NCBI GenBank assembly: GCA_009663005.1
Contig: CM018893.1
Coordinates: 13,051,052 to 13,068,551 of the forward strand
From: Actinidia chinensis
Taxonomy: Eukaryota; Streptophyta; Magnoliopsida; Ericales; Actinidiaceae
Reading direction: 5' to 3'
DNA: 17,500 bases
Shown: piece after piece, positions 1-8,336 of the stretch
Position numbering within the stretch: the first letter of the stretch is position 1
Layout of the letters: each line of letters starts with the position of its first letter
Translations under genes and position numbers: made by a program
The notes under the pieces: model-generated
The model's database searches: none
Told to the model about the DNA's origin: nothing
What the model saw: the letters and a program-made list of their open reading frames with translations, nothing else

Positions 1-12
1 TTCGAACCTAAA

Positions 13-24
13 GCTAGATTCATA
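13..24 (-). other. Degenerate primer-binding site of the left-edge LTR element
   Basis: Read on the minus strand, the bases just beyond the proposed LTR end are TATGAATCTAGC, followed by TTTAGGTTCGAA. This resembles the initiator-Met tRNA complementary site (TGGTATCAGAGC) with several substitutions, in the position where reverse transcription would be primed. The match is imperfect and only the edge of the element is visible, so this is an inference that supports the adjacent LTR call. Confidence 0.4.
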
Positions 25-308
25 TTGTCACATCCCGTCAAACCAAAACGGCCACGTAAGCAAACAACTCACATGTGAAAAAGTCAAACGAAAATAATAT
101 ACAAATATACTTGTCATTACATCAGGAGTACGATAAAATCATTCCCCTAGACCATGCTCTCCATGATCTATGGAGCTACAAAATTAAAGATAATATTCCA
201 TGAATATATAATGAAAATTTATTCTAGATCGGTATCATCTCACTTTTAGATTCCATATCTATATCTTCATGATCATAAGCTAGTCCACACCATATAATTT
301 CTCACATT

Positions 309-335
309 CCTTTCTTTCTTTCTTTCTTTTCTTTC
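309..335. repeat. (TTTC)n microsatellite
   Basis: A run of TTTC units, four to five nearly perfect, followed by CTTTC and further T/C-rich sequence. It is a simple repeat inside the proposed LTR. Confidence 0.85.
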
Positions 336-413
336 GTCCATCGGTTCTTTCTTTTTCTATCTTATGTATTTAATTATATATCTTACACACCACCCATGTC
401 AACATATTTTTAT

Positions 414-437
414 CAATATATATATATATATATATAC
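414..437. repeat. (TA)n microsatellite
   Basis: An uninterrupted alternating TA run that passes into a short ACAC tail. It is a plain dinucleotide repeat likely to vary in length between individuals. Confidence 0.9.
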
Positions 438-605
438 ACACAAATAAAGTTTTGCCAAAAAGTTATCCTTCTTTTTTAACTTAAATACACTTTTTTAATT
501 TTATCCAACAATCATAAATCTTTTAATTAAACCCGAAATCGTGATTTAATTGCTGAAAGTAATCCAACAAGTCATAAAAATTTCAAACATAATTCGGGTA
601 TTACA

Positions 606-2199
606 ACTTTCCACACCACAGGGCTAAATAATATACAATTCTCAAAATATACATTCATAAGTTTTTCTAAAAAAAAAAACACTAGCATCCACATGCCTCA
701 TGATTCAGATAACCTCGGCTACCGAATTCATTTTTATACTAAAATGTGGAGTTACCTTGAAAAGATTTAAACAAGGAGTTGATGCTCAAGCCCAAATCCA
801 TGATAATAATCATATAATGAAAACATGATCAATAAAATAGCTTTTATTTATTACCAAAATATGCTTTGGTTTCATCCCTGATTTCTCAATCAATTGCTTC
901 TCAATTTTCAGCTTCTCAAAAAGCAATATTACAATTCCTCTAAATGACATATCAAAATACACCTTTTCAAGTGTGATTTATTCAAACCGACAAATTTTTA
1001 AAAATCTGGCTTTTCTCACAAAGCATTACCCAATAATTTAGAATAAACACCTAGGCAATACCTATCCGCTTACTTCTCGGACTTTCACAGAAGGTTTGGC
1101 ATACCCATATCGCGCCCGCTTCTCGCGTCAACTAACCGAAGGCGCGACATTCCTCCCGCGCGGTTGTTTATATTTTTGCCATCTGAGGAATTTCATTTCA
1201 AGCATTAATCTAAGCCATCTAGTTCATGGTTATCCTAGCATGTCATTTTCGAACTATTTTTCAAGAATCCAACATACATAAAATTTACACTGCAACGCTT
1301 TACTGTAAATAACAGAATATACAAAATATCATAATCATCAACACAACCCAATATAAAACCCCAAAAGGAAACCCTCATTACCATTTTTATTATAAACAGT
1401 TTTTTCATATAAGTTAATACTCAAAATAGCATCAATAGACTGGATATAAGCTATTAACAACAAACCAAACTAAAACCCCAAAAAAATAACTCCTTTACCT
1501 CAATTAAATAAACAAGAAGCTCCAAAAAAAGAAGAAGATGAGATGAATCCAAAATACTAGATCTCTGATATTATTGGCTCGATATGAAGCCCCCGTTGAG
1601 TGGATAATTTCTCTCCAAATAATTCACCCCTGAATCACACATAACTTACTCTCGATCTAACACTCATAAACTAAAAACTTAGTGTTTCAAACACACAGAC
1701 AGCGAGAGAAGGCTGAAGGAGAGAGAGAGAATTCGTATCTGGACAAAAGAAAGAGAATCTTGATTCATACAAAAGAAAATAAAAAGCGGAAGAGAAATGG
1801 AAAAGGAAAGATAATGATTGTGTACTAGGAGAGATTTGGGAGATTCAACGGTCATGCAGGAGAAAGTTTATGCGTTATTCCCTTCAAAAAATTACGTTTT
1901 AAGGCCTTGAAAAAAATAATTATAATTTAGGCCCTTAGACCTTGTTTAAATTTTAGTTTAAAAACTCATTTCACACAATCCCAACTACAAGCCCAATAAC
2001 CAATTATAATGGTCCATCCTCATGGCCCAAAATAAATCACACACTTGTACCATCATCATAAGCCCAACATCATTCCATCTAAGAGTTCCATTATTCCAAT
2101 TGCCCAATTTAAAAATACATTAGGCTACTAATCACAATGTGCCCTAATTAAAATTTTTAAATTTTCACATAGTATAAAAAAATATATGAAACCTTATAC
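606..2199. other. AT-rich non-coding stretch, no gene seen
   Basis: Neither strand holds a frame with recognisable protein similarity. The longest plus-strand frame here is 61 codons at 1096-1281 and has no family features. The texture on the minus strand (a CT-rich tract at about 1709-1731, then T-rich sequence, then a GC-rich patch near 1108-1157) resembles LTR or 5'-leader DNA, so this may be more of the left-edge element or an older repeat. I could not find paired ends that would define it. Confidence 0.5.
1110..1147. repeat. GC-rich inverted repeat (7-bp stem)
   Basis: TCGCGCC at 1110-1116 is perfectly complementary to GGCGCGA at 1141-1147, with 24 bases between. It lies in a CpG-dense patch (about 1108-1157) surrounded by AT-rich DNA. 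Its role is unknown. A weak stem of this kind can arise by chance in a CG-rich patch. Confidence 0.45.
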
Positions 2200-2743
2200 A
2201 CTCACAACTCGTCTTCTAGATGGAGCAGGTATGACCTTGTGAAGTTTAATTCATTATTTAGTCATTGAATTCGAATTCAGTTTTTTCTATAATTATTTTA
2301 TCAAAATGAAGACTTATTGCTTTAATAACTAACTAGGAAATGAATTATGAATCATGGGTTTGATAATTAGGAATTTGGTGAGGTTAATTATTCACTTAGT
2401 TATTGATACCCATAGAGAGGGAATTTAATTATGGTATAAAATAGCGATGAGGTTTTTAGTCCTTTGCTTTGGAGTGCAATTCCAAATGATTTAGTAAATT
2501 AACTAGATTAATTAAATTCCTAATAAGTTATAGTATTAAGATTTTTAGTAATTGAAGTCAAACTAGGACTCCCTAAGATCCCTATCCTTACCCTAGTTGG
2601 AGATCTATCATATATGACATGTGGGCTGCCAATCCTTTTGATTTAATTATATGCAAAATTTTTGGAGAAAAATCTGAGAGCCCACATTGGTTAGATTGAT
2701 AGAAAATGAAGACGATCAAAGGGTCTAAAAAAACTAAAAAACA

Positions 2744-2766
2744 AGTCCTAAACGTGTTTTAGGACT
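2744..2766. repeat. Perfect 9-bp stem hairpin
   Basis: AGTCCTAAA (2744-2752) and TTTAGGACT (2758-2766) are exact reverse complements separated by five bases, CGTGT. The stem is symmetrical, so it could act as a hairpin in a transcript from either strand. There is no flanking T-run or gene that would make it a terminator. Confidence 0.7.
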
Positions 2767-2806
2767 AAATCCGTTTATGAAAATAGATGATAAAATTTTC
2801 AACAAT

Positions 2807-2915
2807 AAGGTGCTAGAATTTGTTTGAATAAACGCACGCATAAGGTGCTAAATTTTTAGGCAATAATAGGCGAAATTTGCTTAAAAATACAACCTAAAGT
2901 GCTGAAATTTGCTTC
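2807..2915. repeat. Degenerate AAGGTGCTAAATTTG repeats
   Basis: Related phrases recur at 2807 (AAGGTGCTAGAATTTG), 2842 (AAGGTGCTAAATTTTT), about 2870 (GCGAAATTTGCTT) and 2896 (AAAGTGCTGAAATTTGCTT). Spacing is uneven at roughly 26 to 35 bp. This looks like a decayed short tandem array and its function is unknown. Confidence 0.55.
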
Positions 2916-3008
2916 AGAAACAGGGCAAAGCAATAAGTTATTAATTTTTCATCAATAAGTATAATCACGTTTGTAGAATTCATGCGGAGAAACCCTTCCC
3001 TTCAGGAG

Positions 3009-3092
3009 ATACATATACATATACATATCTGTGTATATATATATACCTGTAGATATACATATACAAATGTGTATATACATCTATATATGTTT
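3009..3092. repeat. TA/CA-rich simple repeat (ATACAT-type)
   Basis: Repeated ATACAT and TATATA units with CTGTG interruptions form an imperfect simple-sequence repeat of about 80 bp. Confidence 0.8.
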
Positions 3093-3300
3093 GCACTAAT
3101 TTGAGGCATCAGACCACGAATTCTTTCCCATTTAATTATAGACTCTAGTGTATTGTATCGGTTAATTTATATATGGTCTCTGCTCATCGTGTTCATCATT
3201 GTCAGTTCAGTGTAAACCCTAGTATGGTTCGATTATTTTAATATATGGTTGTACATATTTTAGTTGGGTTCTAAATTTTATTAGGTTTTCTGCCTTTGAT

Positions 3301-3436
3301 AATTGATATTGTGATATTTTGCAACTTGAGTCTGCTGAACTCCGCGGTTTCGCTCACATGCAACCGTGTATTTTGCAAGTAAGCTATTCGGGAATTGATA
3401 TTTTGATATTTGAAATTTTACAAGTGAGAGCCTGAC
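3301..3436. repeat. Imperfect direct duplication about 93 bp apart
   Basis: AATTGATATTGTGATATTTTGCAA at 3301 is echoed by AATTGATATTTTGATATTTG at 3393, and each is followed by a CAA-rich stretch, then TGAG and CTG. This is a weak degenerate duplication, possibly two units of an old repeat. Confidence 0.4.
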
Positions 3437-3760
3437 AATTTATTTATTTATTTTTTGTTATTTGTTATTTGTTATGTATTGAAAATCTATGAAATCCACT
3501 TTCAAGTTGTCCTGTTTCTAAGGTTCCGTATAGGAAAAGAGATATACGTGATGTATCTTTTGTTCTTCTTCTTTAAACTCTCTTATGTTTATGTACCACA
3601 GAATTGGATCTTGTCAATGTGATTTATTATGTTATTTGCAAACTGAAAGTGTGGTTGTATAAAAACACCAATGCGTATTTTCACCCTAATGGATCGGAAT
3701 ACAACACGCCACAACAACAAGCAAGTCAGAAACAAACCATAAAAGGGACACAGAGATTTT

Positions 3761-3796
3761 ACGTGGTTCGGCGGCCAATTAGCCTACGTTCCACGG
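3761..3796. promoter_or_regulatory. Conserved ACGTGG...CCACGG element of the 3' LTR
   Basis: ACGTGGTTCGGCGGCC, then AATTAGCCTACG, then TTCCACGG. CGTGG and CCACG, and the inner GGC and GCC, can pair into an interrupted stem. The counterpart at 8453-8485 is preserved, though the rest of the LTR has diverged. Such a motif is common in plant copia LTRs, probably in the transcribed R/U5 part. Its exact role is inference. Confidence 0.6.
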
Positions 3797-3921
3797 CCAA
3801 CCAACCCGAGTATAGCAATTCACTAAAACAAAAGTTTTTATGATACAATCTGCTCCCTCACTCTTTTCTCTCTCTATTAGCCTTAGCTACCTTCTTTTAT
3901 TCTCCGTAGACTTCAACATCT

Positions 3922-3929
3922 ATTATATA
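3922..3929 (-). promoter_or_regulatory. TATA box of the LTR promoter
   Basis: The minus strand reads TATATAAT between CTC and AGATG, in the position expected for the U3 promoter of the LTR. The homologous site in the 5' LTR (about 8600-8610) reads GATAAATAG, so the copy that should drive the element has lost the strong TATA form. Confidence 0.6.
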
Positions 3930-4031
3930 GAGAAACCTAGGAGAGGATGACTTAAGCAATGAGAAGAGTGGCGGACATGAAGGGGGGGCGGGAGGTAGGT
4001 GCTCCTGTAGCTTTTGTCAGATTGCAATCCT

Positions 4032-4167
4032 CATCTGGATAGACCCTCCCTTGGACTTTGCCGTAATCGGAGACTTTGACTTGTCCACATTGTAACGTGG
4101 ACTTGCCGCAATCGGAGACTTGGACTTGCCCAATTGTAGACTTGTACTTTCCCCGCATCTGAGACTT
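4032..4167 (-). repeat. ~45-bp subrepeats within the 3' LTR
   Basis: Three units share an AAGTCTCCGATTACGGC-type core on the minus strand. Their cores end at 4076, 4121 and 4167 on the plus coordinate, a period of 45 to 46 bp. The other LTR carries three cores with spacing of 25 and 50 bp, so the array was rearranged independently in the two copies. U3 subrepeats often act as enhancers in Tnt1-like elements. That function is inferred here. Confidence 0.7.
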
Positions 4168-4229
4168 GGAACTCAGCCATAATTGTAGACATGAAATGGT
4201 CAGGCTCCACATTCCAACATACCTTAACA

Positions 4230-4241
4230 ATCTCCCCACTT
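4230..4241 (-). other. Polypurine tract of the copia element
   Basis: The minus strand reads AAGTGGGGAGAT directly before the 3' LTR start TGTTAAGG. This is the classic plus-strand DNA primer of plant copia elements (AAGTGGGAGAT type) with one extra G. Position and sequence both fit. Confidence 0.85.
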
Positions 4242-4309
4242 GGAGGCCTGACCACCAAACTGCTCCTTCCGGGTAACTCCCACTTGTTTCAATTTACTCA
4301 AAACGGTGT

Positions 4310-4980
4310 GGCATTACGGCCCTCCATAATAGAAGACCCACTGAAACTGCACGAGCTTCAGTTTCTCAATGGTCACCACAACTTTTGTGAACATAGTCTT
4401 AGGATTCTGATTTGTGTGGATCTCTCCCTCCAAACTTATAAACCCGTCATCTCGGGTGATCGGATGAAGTGATATTAATGTCGATGTGTTGTTCGTTCTG
4501 TCTGCATGGAATGGTTGAATTCTTTGCCAAATAATTGGCACTGATTGACTTCGCTGTAGAGCGTGCAATTTCGATTGCTCCTTGCCCACTCTCTCAATAA
4601 AACTCTGCAACCAAACATCTCCTTGCAGCTTCGGTAGCAGCCCATACTTACTCCGCTCTGTTGGTAGAAAGAGCACAATCTTTTGCAATCTCGAACCCAA
4701 CTGACCGCTGCGCTGCCAAATGTGAAACATATCTACTAGTAGTGTCTCTTTCTGCCATCGACTCTCCAGCCATGTCAAATCGACATACCCTTGTAGACGA
4801 ATCTCCCGAGCCTCCATACACCAACGCTGCACTCCACATCCTGAGTACCCTTAAGACCTCAAAACCCACTTCACACTTCCCAGTGCTCCTTTCCAGATTA
4901 CTCAGAATCGGCTTATCAGTCCAACTGCTTGAGCAATATCTGTCCTCGACAACCATAGCATACATAAGCTGCCAACAGCT
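4310..4980 (-). pseudogene. RNase H region of Tork-type pol, broken
   Basis: Fragments of the copia RNase H domain, which removes the RNA strand of the RNA:DNA hybrid. In order on the minus strand: SKVTIRVSCWQLMYAM around 4950-5004 (a decayed form of the conserved segment that leads from RT into RNase H), LVYGGSGDSS and DMAGES near 4780-4840 (the DADMAG region with its first Asp replaced), and LSTNRAE at about 4648-4670 (where the catalytic Glu of the ALSTTEAE-type motif would be). In a different frame come QGDVWLQSFIERVGKEQ near 4580-4630 and NQNPKTMFTKVVV near 4390-4430, the C-terminal tail. The segment crosses at least two frames with no open reading through it. It has the expected order and distance from the PPT. 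Confidence 0.85.
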
Positions 4981-5850
4981 GACGCGTATGGTTACCTTTG
5001 ACATGTACTCCGTCTCTTCGTTGTAGTTGGACTTTGATTCTTCGAAAGTCTAAATGACTTCCCAGGGGAGTGCTGACTGGTTTTGGTTTTAATCCCTGCT
5101 CGATCGCTTTAGCACTTTGTCGATTAAGTCGGCTTGTTGCTAGTGTCAATTTCTTGTTGGGCTCGGTCTCTAGCGATCCACATATACCAAGTCTCATCTT
5201 CGTAGGACCCAAGTCCTTCATTGAGAATCTCTTGGATAGACTCTCCTTCAGTTGTTAATCTCCATCATGGCTTGATCCTGCAATAAGCATTGTCCAATCC
5301 ACATATAATAGGAGAATAAGTATATGATGTTTGAAACTTCTTAAAATCTCAACAATGACCATGCATGGCATCTTGTAACCATTGTCAGACATTAACCCAT
5401 CAAACTTGATGTACCACTGTCTGGTGCTTGGTTTTCAAACCATACAGCTCTTCTTAAGCTTGCACCCTATTCTCTTGCCATTTTCTTCATAACCCTCTGT
5501 TGTCCTCATATAATGTCCTTCATCTAATCCCCATGAAGAATGCCCGTTTTTTTATATCTAGGCTGCTCTAGAGGCAGTCTTTTTTCCACTGCCACAAGAC
5601 CAAGAATTGTCCGACTGGTGATAACTTTCACAACCAGTAGAGAAGATTTTCTGTAAAATCTACACCTGCCTTTTGTTGAACCCTTTTTTGTCGCACAATC
5701 GAGCCTTGTACCCCCTCTTCGAAACCTCATCATGCTCTTCTTTCAATCTGTAACCCACTTGTTATGCAGGGTCTCTTACCCTGAGGCAACTCAACCAAAT
5801 CCCATATTTGGTTAGTTGTGAGGGAGTCCATCTCATCATCCCTGCTGGGC
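4930..5850 (-). pseudogene. Reverse transcriptase of Tork-type pol, broken
   Basis: The RNA-dependent DNA polymerase that would make the element's cDNA in cytoplasmic particles. Minus-strand landmarks are MDSLTTNQIWDLVELPQGK (about 5790-5845, fingers), VVKVITSRTILGLVAVEK (about 5590-5650), LDIK at 5550-5561 in one frame and LHGD at 5527-5538 in another, YGLKTK near 5440, the catalytic box at 5294-5305, MKDLGP at about 5204-5221 and KPVSTPLGSHL near 5060-5090. Frameshifts separate almost every block. The YVDD box reads YVDW, so the second catalytic Asp is gone. The active site could not work even in a corrected frame. Confidence 0.9.
5294..5305 (-). other. RT catalytic box mutated (YVDD to YVDW)
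   Basis: The minus strand reads TAT GTG GAT TGG followed by ACA ATG. Flanking sequence matches the palm-domain position of copia RT. The family requires two adjacent Asp residues here, and the second is Trp or is displaced by an indel. Confidence 0.75.
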
Positions 5851-6059
5851 TCCCCTTCACAAACCTTTGCCTCGGCCTTCACGGCTTCCTCCTCCTAACA
5901 TTCTGGTTCAACCATTGTCTGTAGTAAGCAAGTACTGTAGAGATGACATGTAACGAGCTGGTGTCTGATTCTGAGTTGTTCTAGGTCGCTCTTCTCAACA
6001 CAAGACAGGGGGGAGGAACTTCAGTTTCTAACGTATGTTTTGATCTCTTAGGCATCAAT

Positions 6060-6360
6060 ACCAACATCCGTTTTTAGAAATCTCCTCAAGTTCTGTCAAA
6101 CATCCTTGATTTTGCGGGCTTCTGTCCCGCTCATCATCATGTCCTGTTATATGGCAATTCTCATTGACACCACATCTCTACTCCCTGATGAGATTTTAGG
6201 TTTTCGATGTCCCAAACCGATGCCAAAGTCTTATCCCATAACAATGAAATGCACTTCTTGGACTTTTGGATCAAAGCTGGACCTGTTTTCTGCTGTCTCT
6301 ATATGAACATATGAGACACAACCAAATATTCTTTAGGTGAACTAATTTTAACCTCATTCC
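6060..6360 (-). pseudogene. Integrase C-terminal part and INT-RT linker, broken
   Basis: After the integrase core the minus strand reads NEVKISSPKEYLVVSHMFI (about 6300-6350), then QKSKKC and a GYRFWD/SRDVV-like segment (SSGSRDVVS near 6170-6190). This is the conserved segment downstream of copia integrase, ahead of the acidic linker to RT. Several stops interrupt it. The linker continues to about 5850 with a Glu-rich run. It fits its place between integrase and RT and has no independent function. Confidence 0.75.
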
Positions 6361-6966
6361 TGCCAAACTTCTTGGGTCACCAATTTCAAAAAACCACTGA
6401 GGGTCCTGCGGTTGATTAAGTATGCAGCCGTGTCACAATAGCCGCATCTGCCCAAAATTGTTTTTGCAAACCAGCATATCCTCATACATCGTGCACTCTC
6501 TGCTGTGATAGTTCTGTTCATCTGGAGCTCTACGGCAACCCCATTCTGTTGTGGATTCCGAGGAACCGTCGGCTGTCTCTTGTTCCATTCATAGCGCAGT
6601 ACCTTTCGACTCATCACTGGCAATCCTCTCAAACATGTCTGACCTCAAGCACTTTCAACTTTAGACTTGTCTCGTCTCAGTAGTAGCTCCTCCATTTCGT
6701 GAACACATCAAATACATTCTTATTTTTTGTTTCAAGAATATATCCATAGCTTTCTCTAGCAATCATCAATGAATGTGGACAAAGTAAAGGGATCCACCAA
6801 GGAACTTAACTTTAGCTAGTCCCCACCCATCGGTGTGAACAAGCTCCAACCGTTCCCCGCTTATGGCTCTGAACGTTCTTTGAGAACTAACTTTCTTTTG
6901 CTTTTTCATAGACACAATCCCGCAAAAGTTCAGATCTAGTTGCTTCAGTCCCTGGCAATTTTCCAT
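6354..6966 (-). pseudogene. Integrase core of Tork-type pol, broken
   Basis: The rve-type DDE enzyme that joins element cDNA to the chromosome. From 6966 downward one frame reads DLNFCGIVSMKKQKKVSSQ (the CxxC-GKQ segment with its second Cys changed), then ERLELVHTDGWG with the first catalytic Asp kept, and FLGGSLYFVHIH. A shifted frame follows through KAMDIFLKQK, then CLRSDMF near 6635-6650, where the second Asp remains but the following Gly-Gly-Glu is lost. The 6354-6632 frame gives VPRNPQQNGVAVELQMNRTI with the third acidic position disturbed, then AAYLINRRTLS. Order and spacing match the family. At least two frameshifts break it. Confidence 0.9.
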
Positions 6967-7367
6967 TTGTGATCATGGCCTTCATCGCCTTTCTAACTCA
7001 TGGTGTCCAGCCTATAGGTGCCATGTAGTTTGCATCTGGTGTGTTCGGATTGAAGCAGCTGGCAGTACCGTGTTCGTCCGCGACGTAACATAAGGGGTTC
7101 CCTTGTTTCTCTCCCATGTGCCTCACCATAAGCACACCTTTCGTCCCTTCCTGAATCGTCAGTAGTAGTTTGCATCCCCGAAGTTGCAAGTTTTGTCCCC
7201 ACAGAAATCAGATTCCTTTTCCGTTTCAAATTGAACGTGTCCTCACATCGTTCAGCGTAGAGTCGTCCCTTTGTCAGTCTAATCTGCACTTCTCCTTTTT
7301 TTTCAATAATGGAACAAGGTTCATCATCTATCTCCGGATTACTTTCCTTCCCGAAGTCACCCTTCAC
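6967..7367 (-). pseudogene. GAG-pre-integrase region, broken
   Basis: The zinc-binding N-terminal integrase segment and the sequence between it and protease. The minus strand shows GEVQIRLTKGRLY and NLKRKRNLISVGTKLATSG (about 7180-7310), matching the family's VQIKL...DVRHVP.LK.NLISVG stretch. The LWH..LGHMS zinc-binding block near 6990-7010 is reduced to GHHELE-like residues with a deletion, so the HHCC finger has lost His residues. Frame changes occur near 7180. Confidence 0.85.
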
Positions 7368-7374
7368 ATAATTG

Positions 7375-7440
7375 TGGAGAATCGCTTTGCGTGTAGGTGG
7401 GTGAATGACGCGCCGAGTCTACTATCCATAACAATCATCG
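7375..7440 (-). pseudogene. Aspartic protease active-site remnant
   Basis: The copia protease cuts the Gag-Pol polyprotein and acts as a dimer around a D-S/T-G motif. The minus strand at about 7399-7422 reads GTA GAC TCG GCG CGT CAT TCA CCC. The first codons give V-D-S. The continuation GGC GCG TCA TTC (Gly-Ala-Ser-Phe) is one base out of frame, so the DSGASFH-type motif is visible but split by a single-base loss. It lies between the Gag zinc knuckle and the GAG-pre-integrase block, exactly where the family places it. Confidence 0.7.
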
Positions 7441-7485
7441 TGTGTAGCTCGTAGAACTAAACTTCCGAATCTCATTGTCAGAGAC

Positions 7486-8292
7486 TTAAAACAGAGTGTG
7501 TTTACGTATCTTGATCATCTCGCATGCTTCTTTTGGACTTTTGGCAGTGTTTTGGCGAAATGCCCCTTCTTCCACCATTTGTGTTTCGGCTTCCTTCTCT
7601 CGTGGCCATTTGGATTTCCCCACCTTGATTTTGAGCGACCTTTGTTGCTTCCTCCCCCTCCTCGATTGGCTGGTCCTCCCTCGTTCTGTCTCAAAGCACT
7701 TCTGACGTCTCTGCAGCCCTCTGGATTTTCTGCGCAATTCTTCGGTGCGAATTATGGCCCACCACGTCGTCGTACTTAGCTTACTCGAACCGGAGGAATT
7801 GCTGACCCCGCCATACCGCATACATCCCAATTGTCCTGGTCAATCTAGATATGATCAACAAGCTCTCACTTCGTCGTCAAAGTTAATATCCCATCGGACT
7901 TCCAATTGACTTGTGACTGTGTTGAAATTATTCAAGTGCTCAGCCAATCGTCCCTCATTCGCCATCTTTCATGTGGAAAGAGTCTTTCCAATCAAAATAC
8001 ACTTTATTTGATGCGGAAGTTTCTCATACATCTTGGATAACGCAGCCATCCAAACCGATGTCGTTTTCCCCTCTCCTTATATATATTGAATGCTACAAGA
8101 CAGGATGGTCAACCTGGATCGACCTATAGCTTTTCTGTCTAAACCGCCAGCTGCATCTTATGCCTTCTGGTTTTCTTCCTTCAAGAGGTTGATATGAAGA
8201 CTTTTTGATAAAGATAATCCTCCATCTGCATCTTCCAAAAACTAAAGTTCTCTCATTGAACTTTTCGATTTTGGTCTTGCCTCTTCAGCCAT
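7486..8292 (-). pseudogene. Gag of Tork-type copia element, broken
   Basis: The capsid/nucleocapsid polyprotein that packages element RNA. Start chosen at ATG 8290-8292, about 40 bases inside the PBS, reading MAEEARPKSKSSMRELFLED. Downstream blocks include LDRKAIGRSRLTI (about 8110-8150), AALSKMYEKLPHQIK (about 8000-8046), TSQLEVRWDINFDDEVRAC (about 7865-7920) and ELRRKSRG (about 7720-7745). This fits the UBN2/gag family in copia. A basic RGRKQQRSLK stretch precedes the nucleocapsid. Its zinc knuckle at about 7540-7586 keeps GHFAK, but Cys codons have become Trp or shifted. Stops at several points, including one after EENQKA, prevent translation. Confidence 0.88.
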
Positions 8293-8321
8293 TGTTGTTG
8301 CTGAACTCTTCAGGAACCAAG

Positions 8322-8336
8322 CCTCTGATAACCAGT
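8322..8336 (-). other. Primer-binding site of the Tork-type element
   Basis: The minus strand reads ACTGGTTATCAGAGGC right after the 5' LTR terminus CAAACA. It matches the initiator-Met tRNA complementary site TGGTATCAGAGC with one inserted T and one substitution. The following TTGGTTCCTGAAGAG and ATG lead into gag, as expected. Confidence 0.85.

Larger units (their letters stand above)
26..605 (-). repeat. Probable 5' LTR of a minus-strand LTR retrotransposon (gypsy-like ends)
   Basis: On the minus strand the segment begins TGTAATACCCG (605 downward) and ends CGGGATGTGACA (26). These are imperfect inverted ends of the TG...CA type common in plant Ty3/gypsy LTRs. A PBS-like sequence follows at 13-24, so the element body should lie to the left of the window. 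The five bases beyond the two ends (CATAT and ACTTT) do not match. That is expected if only one LTR is seen here, since target duplications flank the whole element. The interior is AT-rich with (TTTC)n and (TA)n tracts and has no coding frame. The true upstream end could instead lie further right, because 606-2200 also has LTR-like texture. Confidence 0.45.
2200..3649. other. AT-rich intergenic stretch, no gene seen
   Basis: No frame on either strand shows recognisable protein similarity. The stretch holds a perfect short hairpin, degenerate short repeats, a TA/CA-type simple repeat and an echoing ~93-bp-spaced duplication, each listed separately. The texture suggests very old repeat DNA. The right edge is set by the first base of the copia LTR. 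Confidence 0.5.
3650..4229 (-). repeat. 3' LTR of the Tork-type copia element
   Basis: Direct repeat of 8337-8800. On the minus strand it starts TGTTAAGGTATG at 4229 and runs to the end near 3650. Shared blocks include CCTAATG, the ACGTGG...CCTACG motif at 3761-3796, CAATTCACTAAAA, and CTCTATTAGCC...CCTAGGAGAGGATGACTTAAGCAATGA near 3870-3962. It is about 116 bp longer than the 5' LTR, mainly because of a G-rich segment (about 3963-4052) that the other copy lacks. Three ~45-bp subrepeats occupy 4032-4167. Confidence 0.9.

Noticed and set aside
1096..1281. 61-codon plus-strand frame over the GC-rich patch
   Set aside because: Short, with no recognisable domain or supporting signals. Probably chance.
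3604..3843. 79-codon plus-strand frame
   Set aside because: It starts in flanking DNA and runs across the LTR boundary on the antisense strand, so it cannot be a conserved gene.
3952..4258. Minus-strand frames of 95 and 75 codons
   Set aside because: They lie within the LTR and are produced by its ~45-bp subrepeats (a repeating KVSDYGK-like pattern), not a gene.
4191..5026. Plus-strand frames of 93 and 121 codons
   Set aside because: Antisense to RNase H/RT fragments. The minus strand carries the recognisable protein motifs.
7496..7779. Plus-strand frames of 69 and 93 codons
   Set aside because: Antisense shadows of the gag nucleocapsid region of the Tork element.
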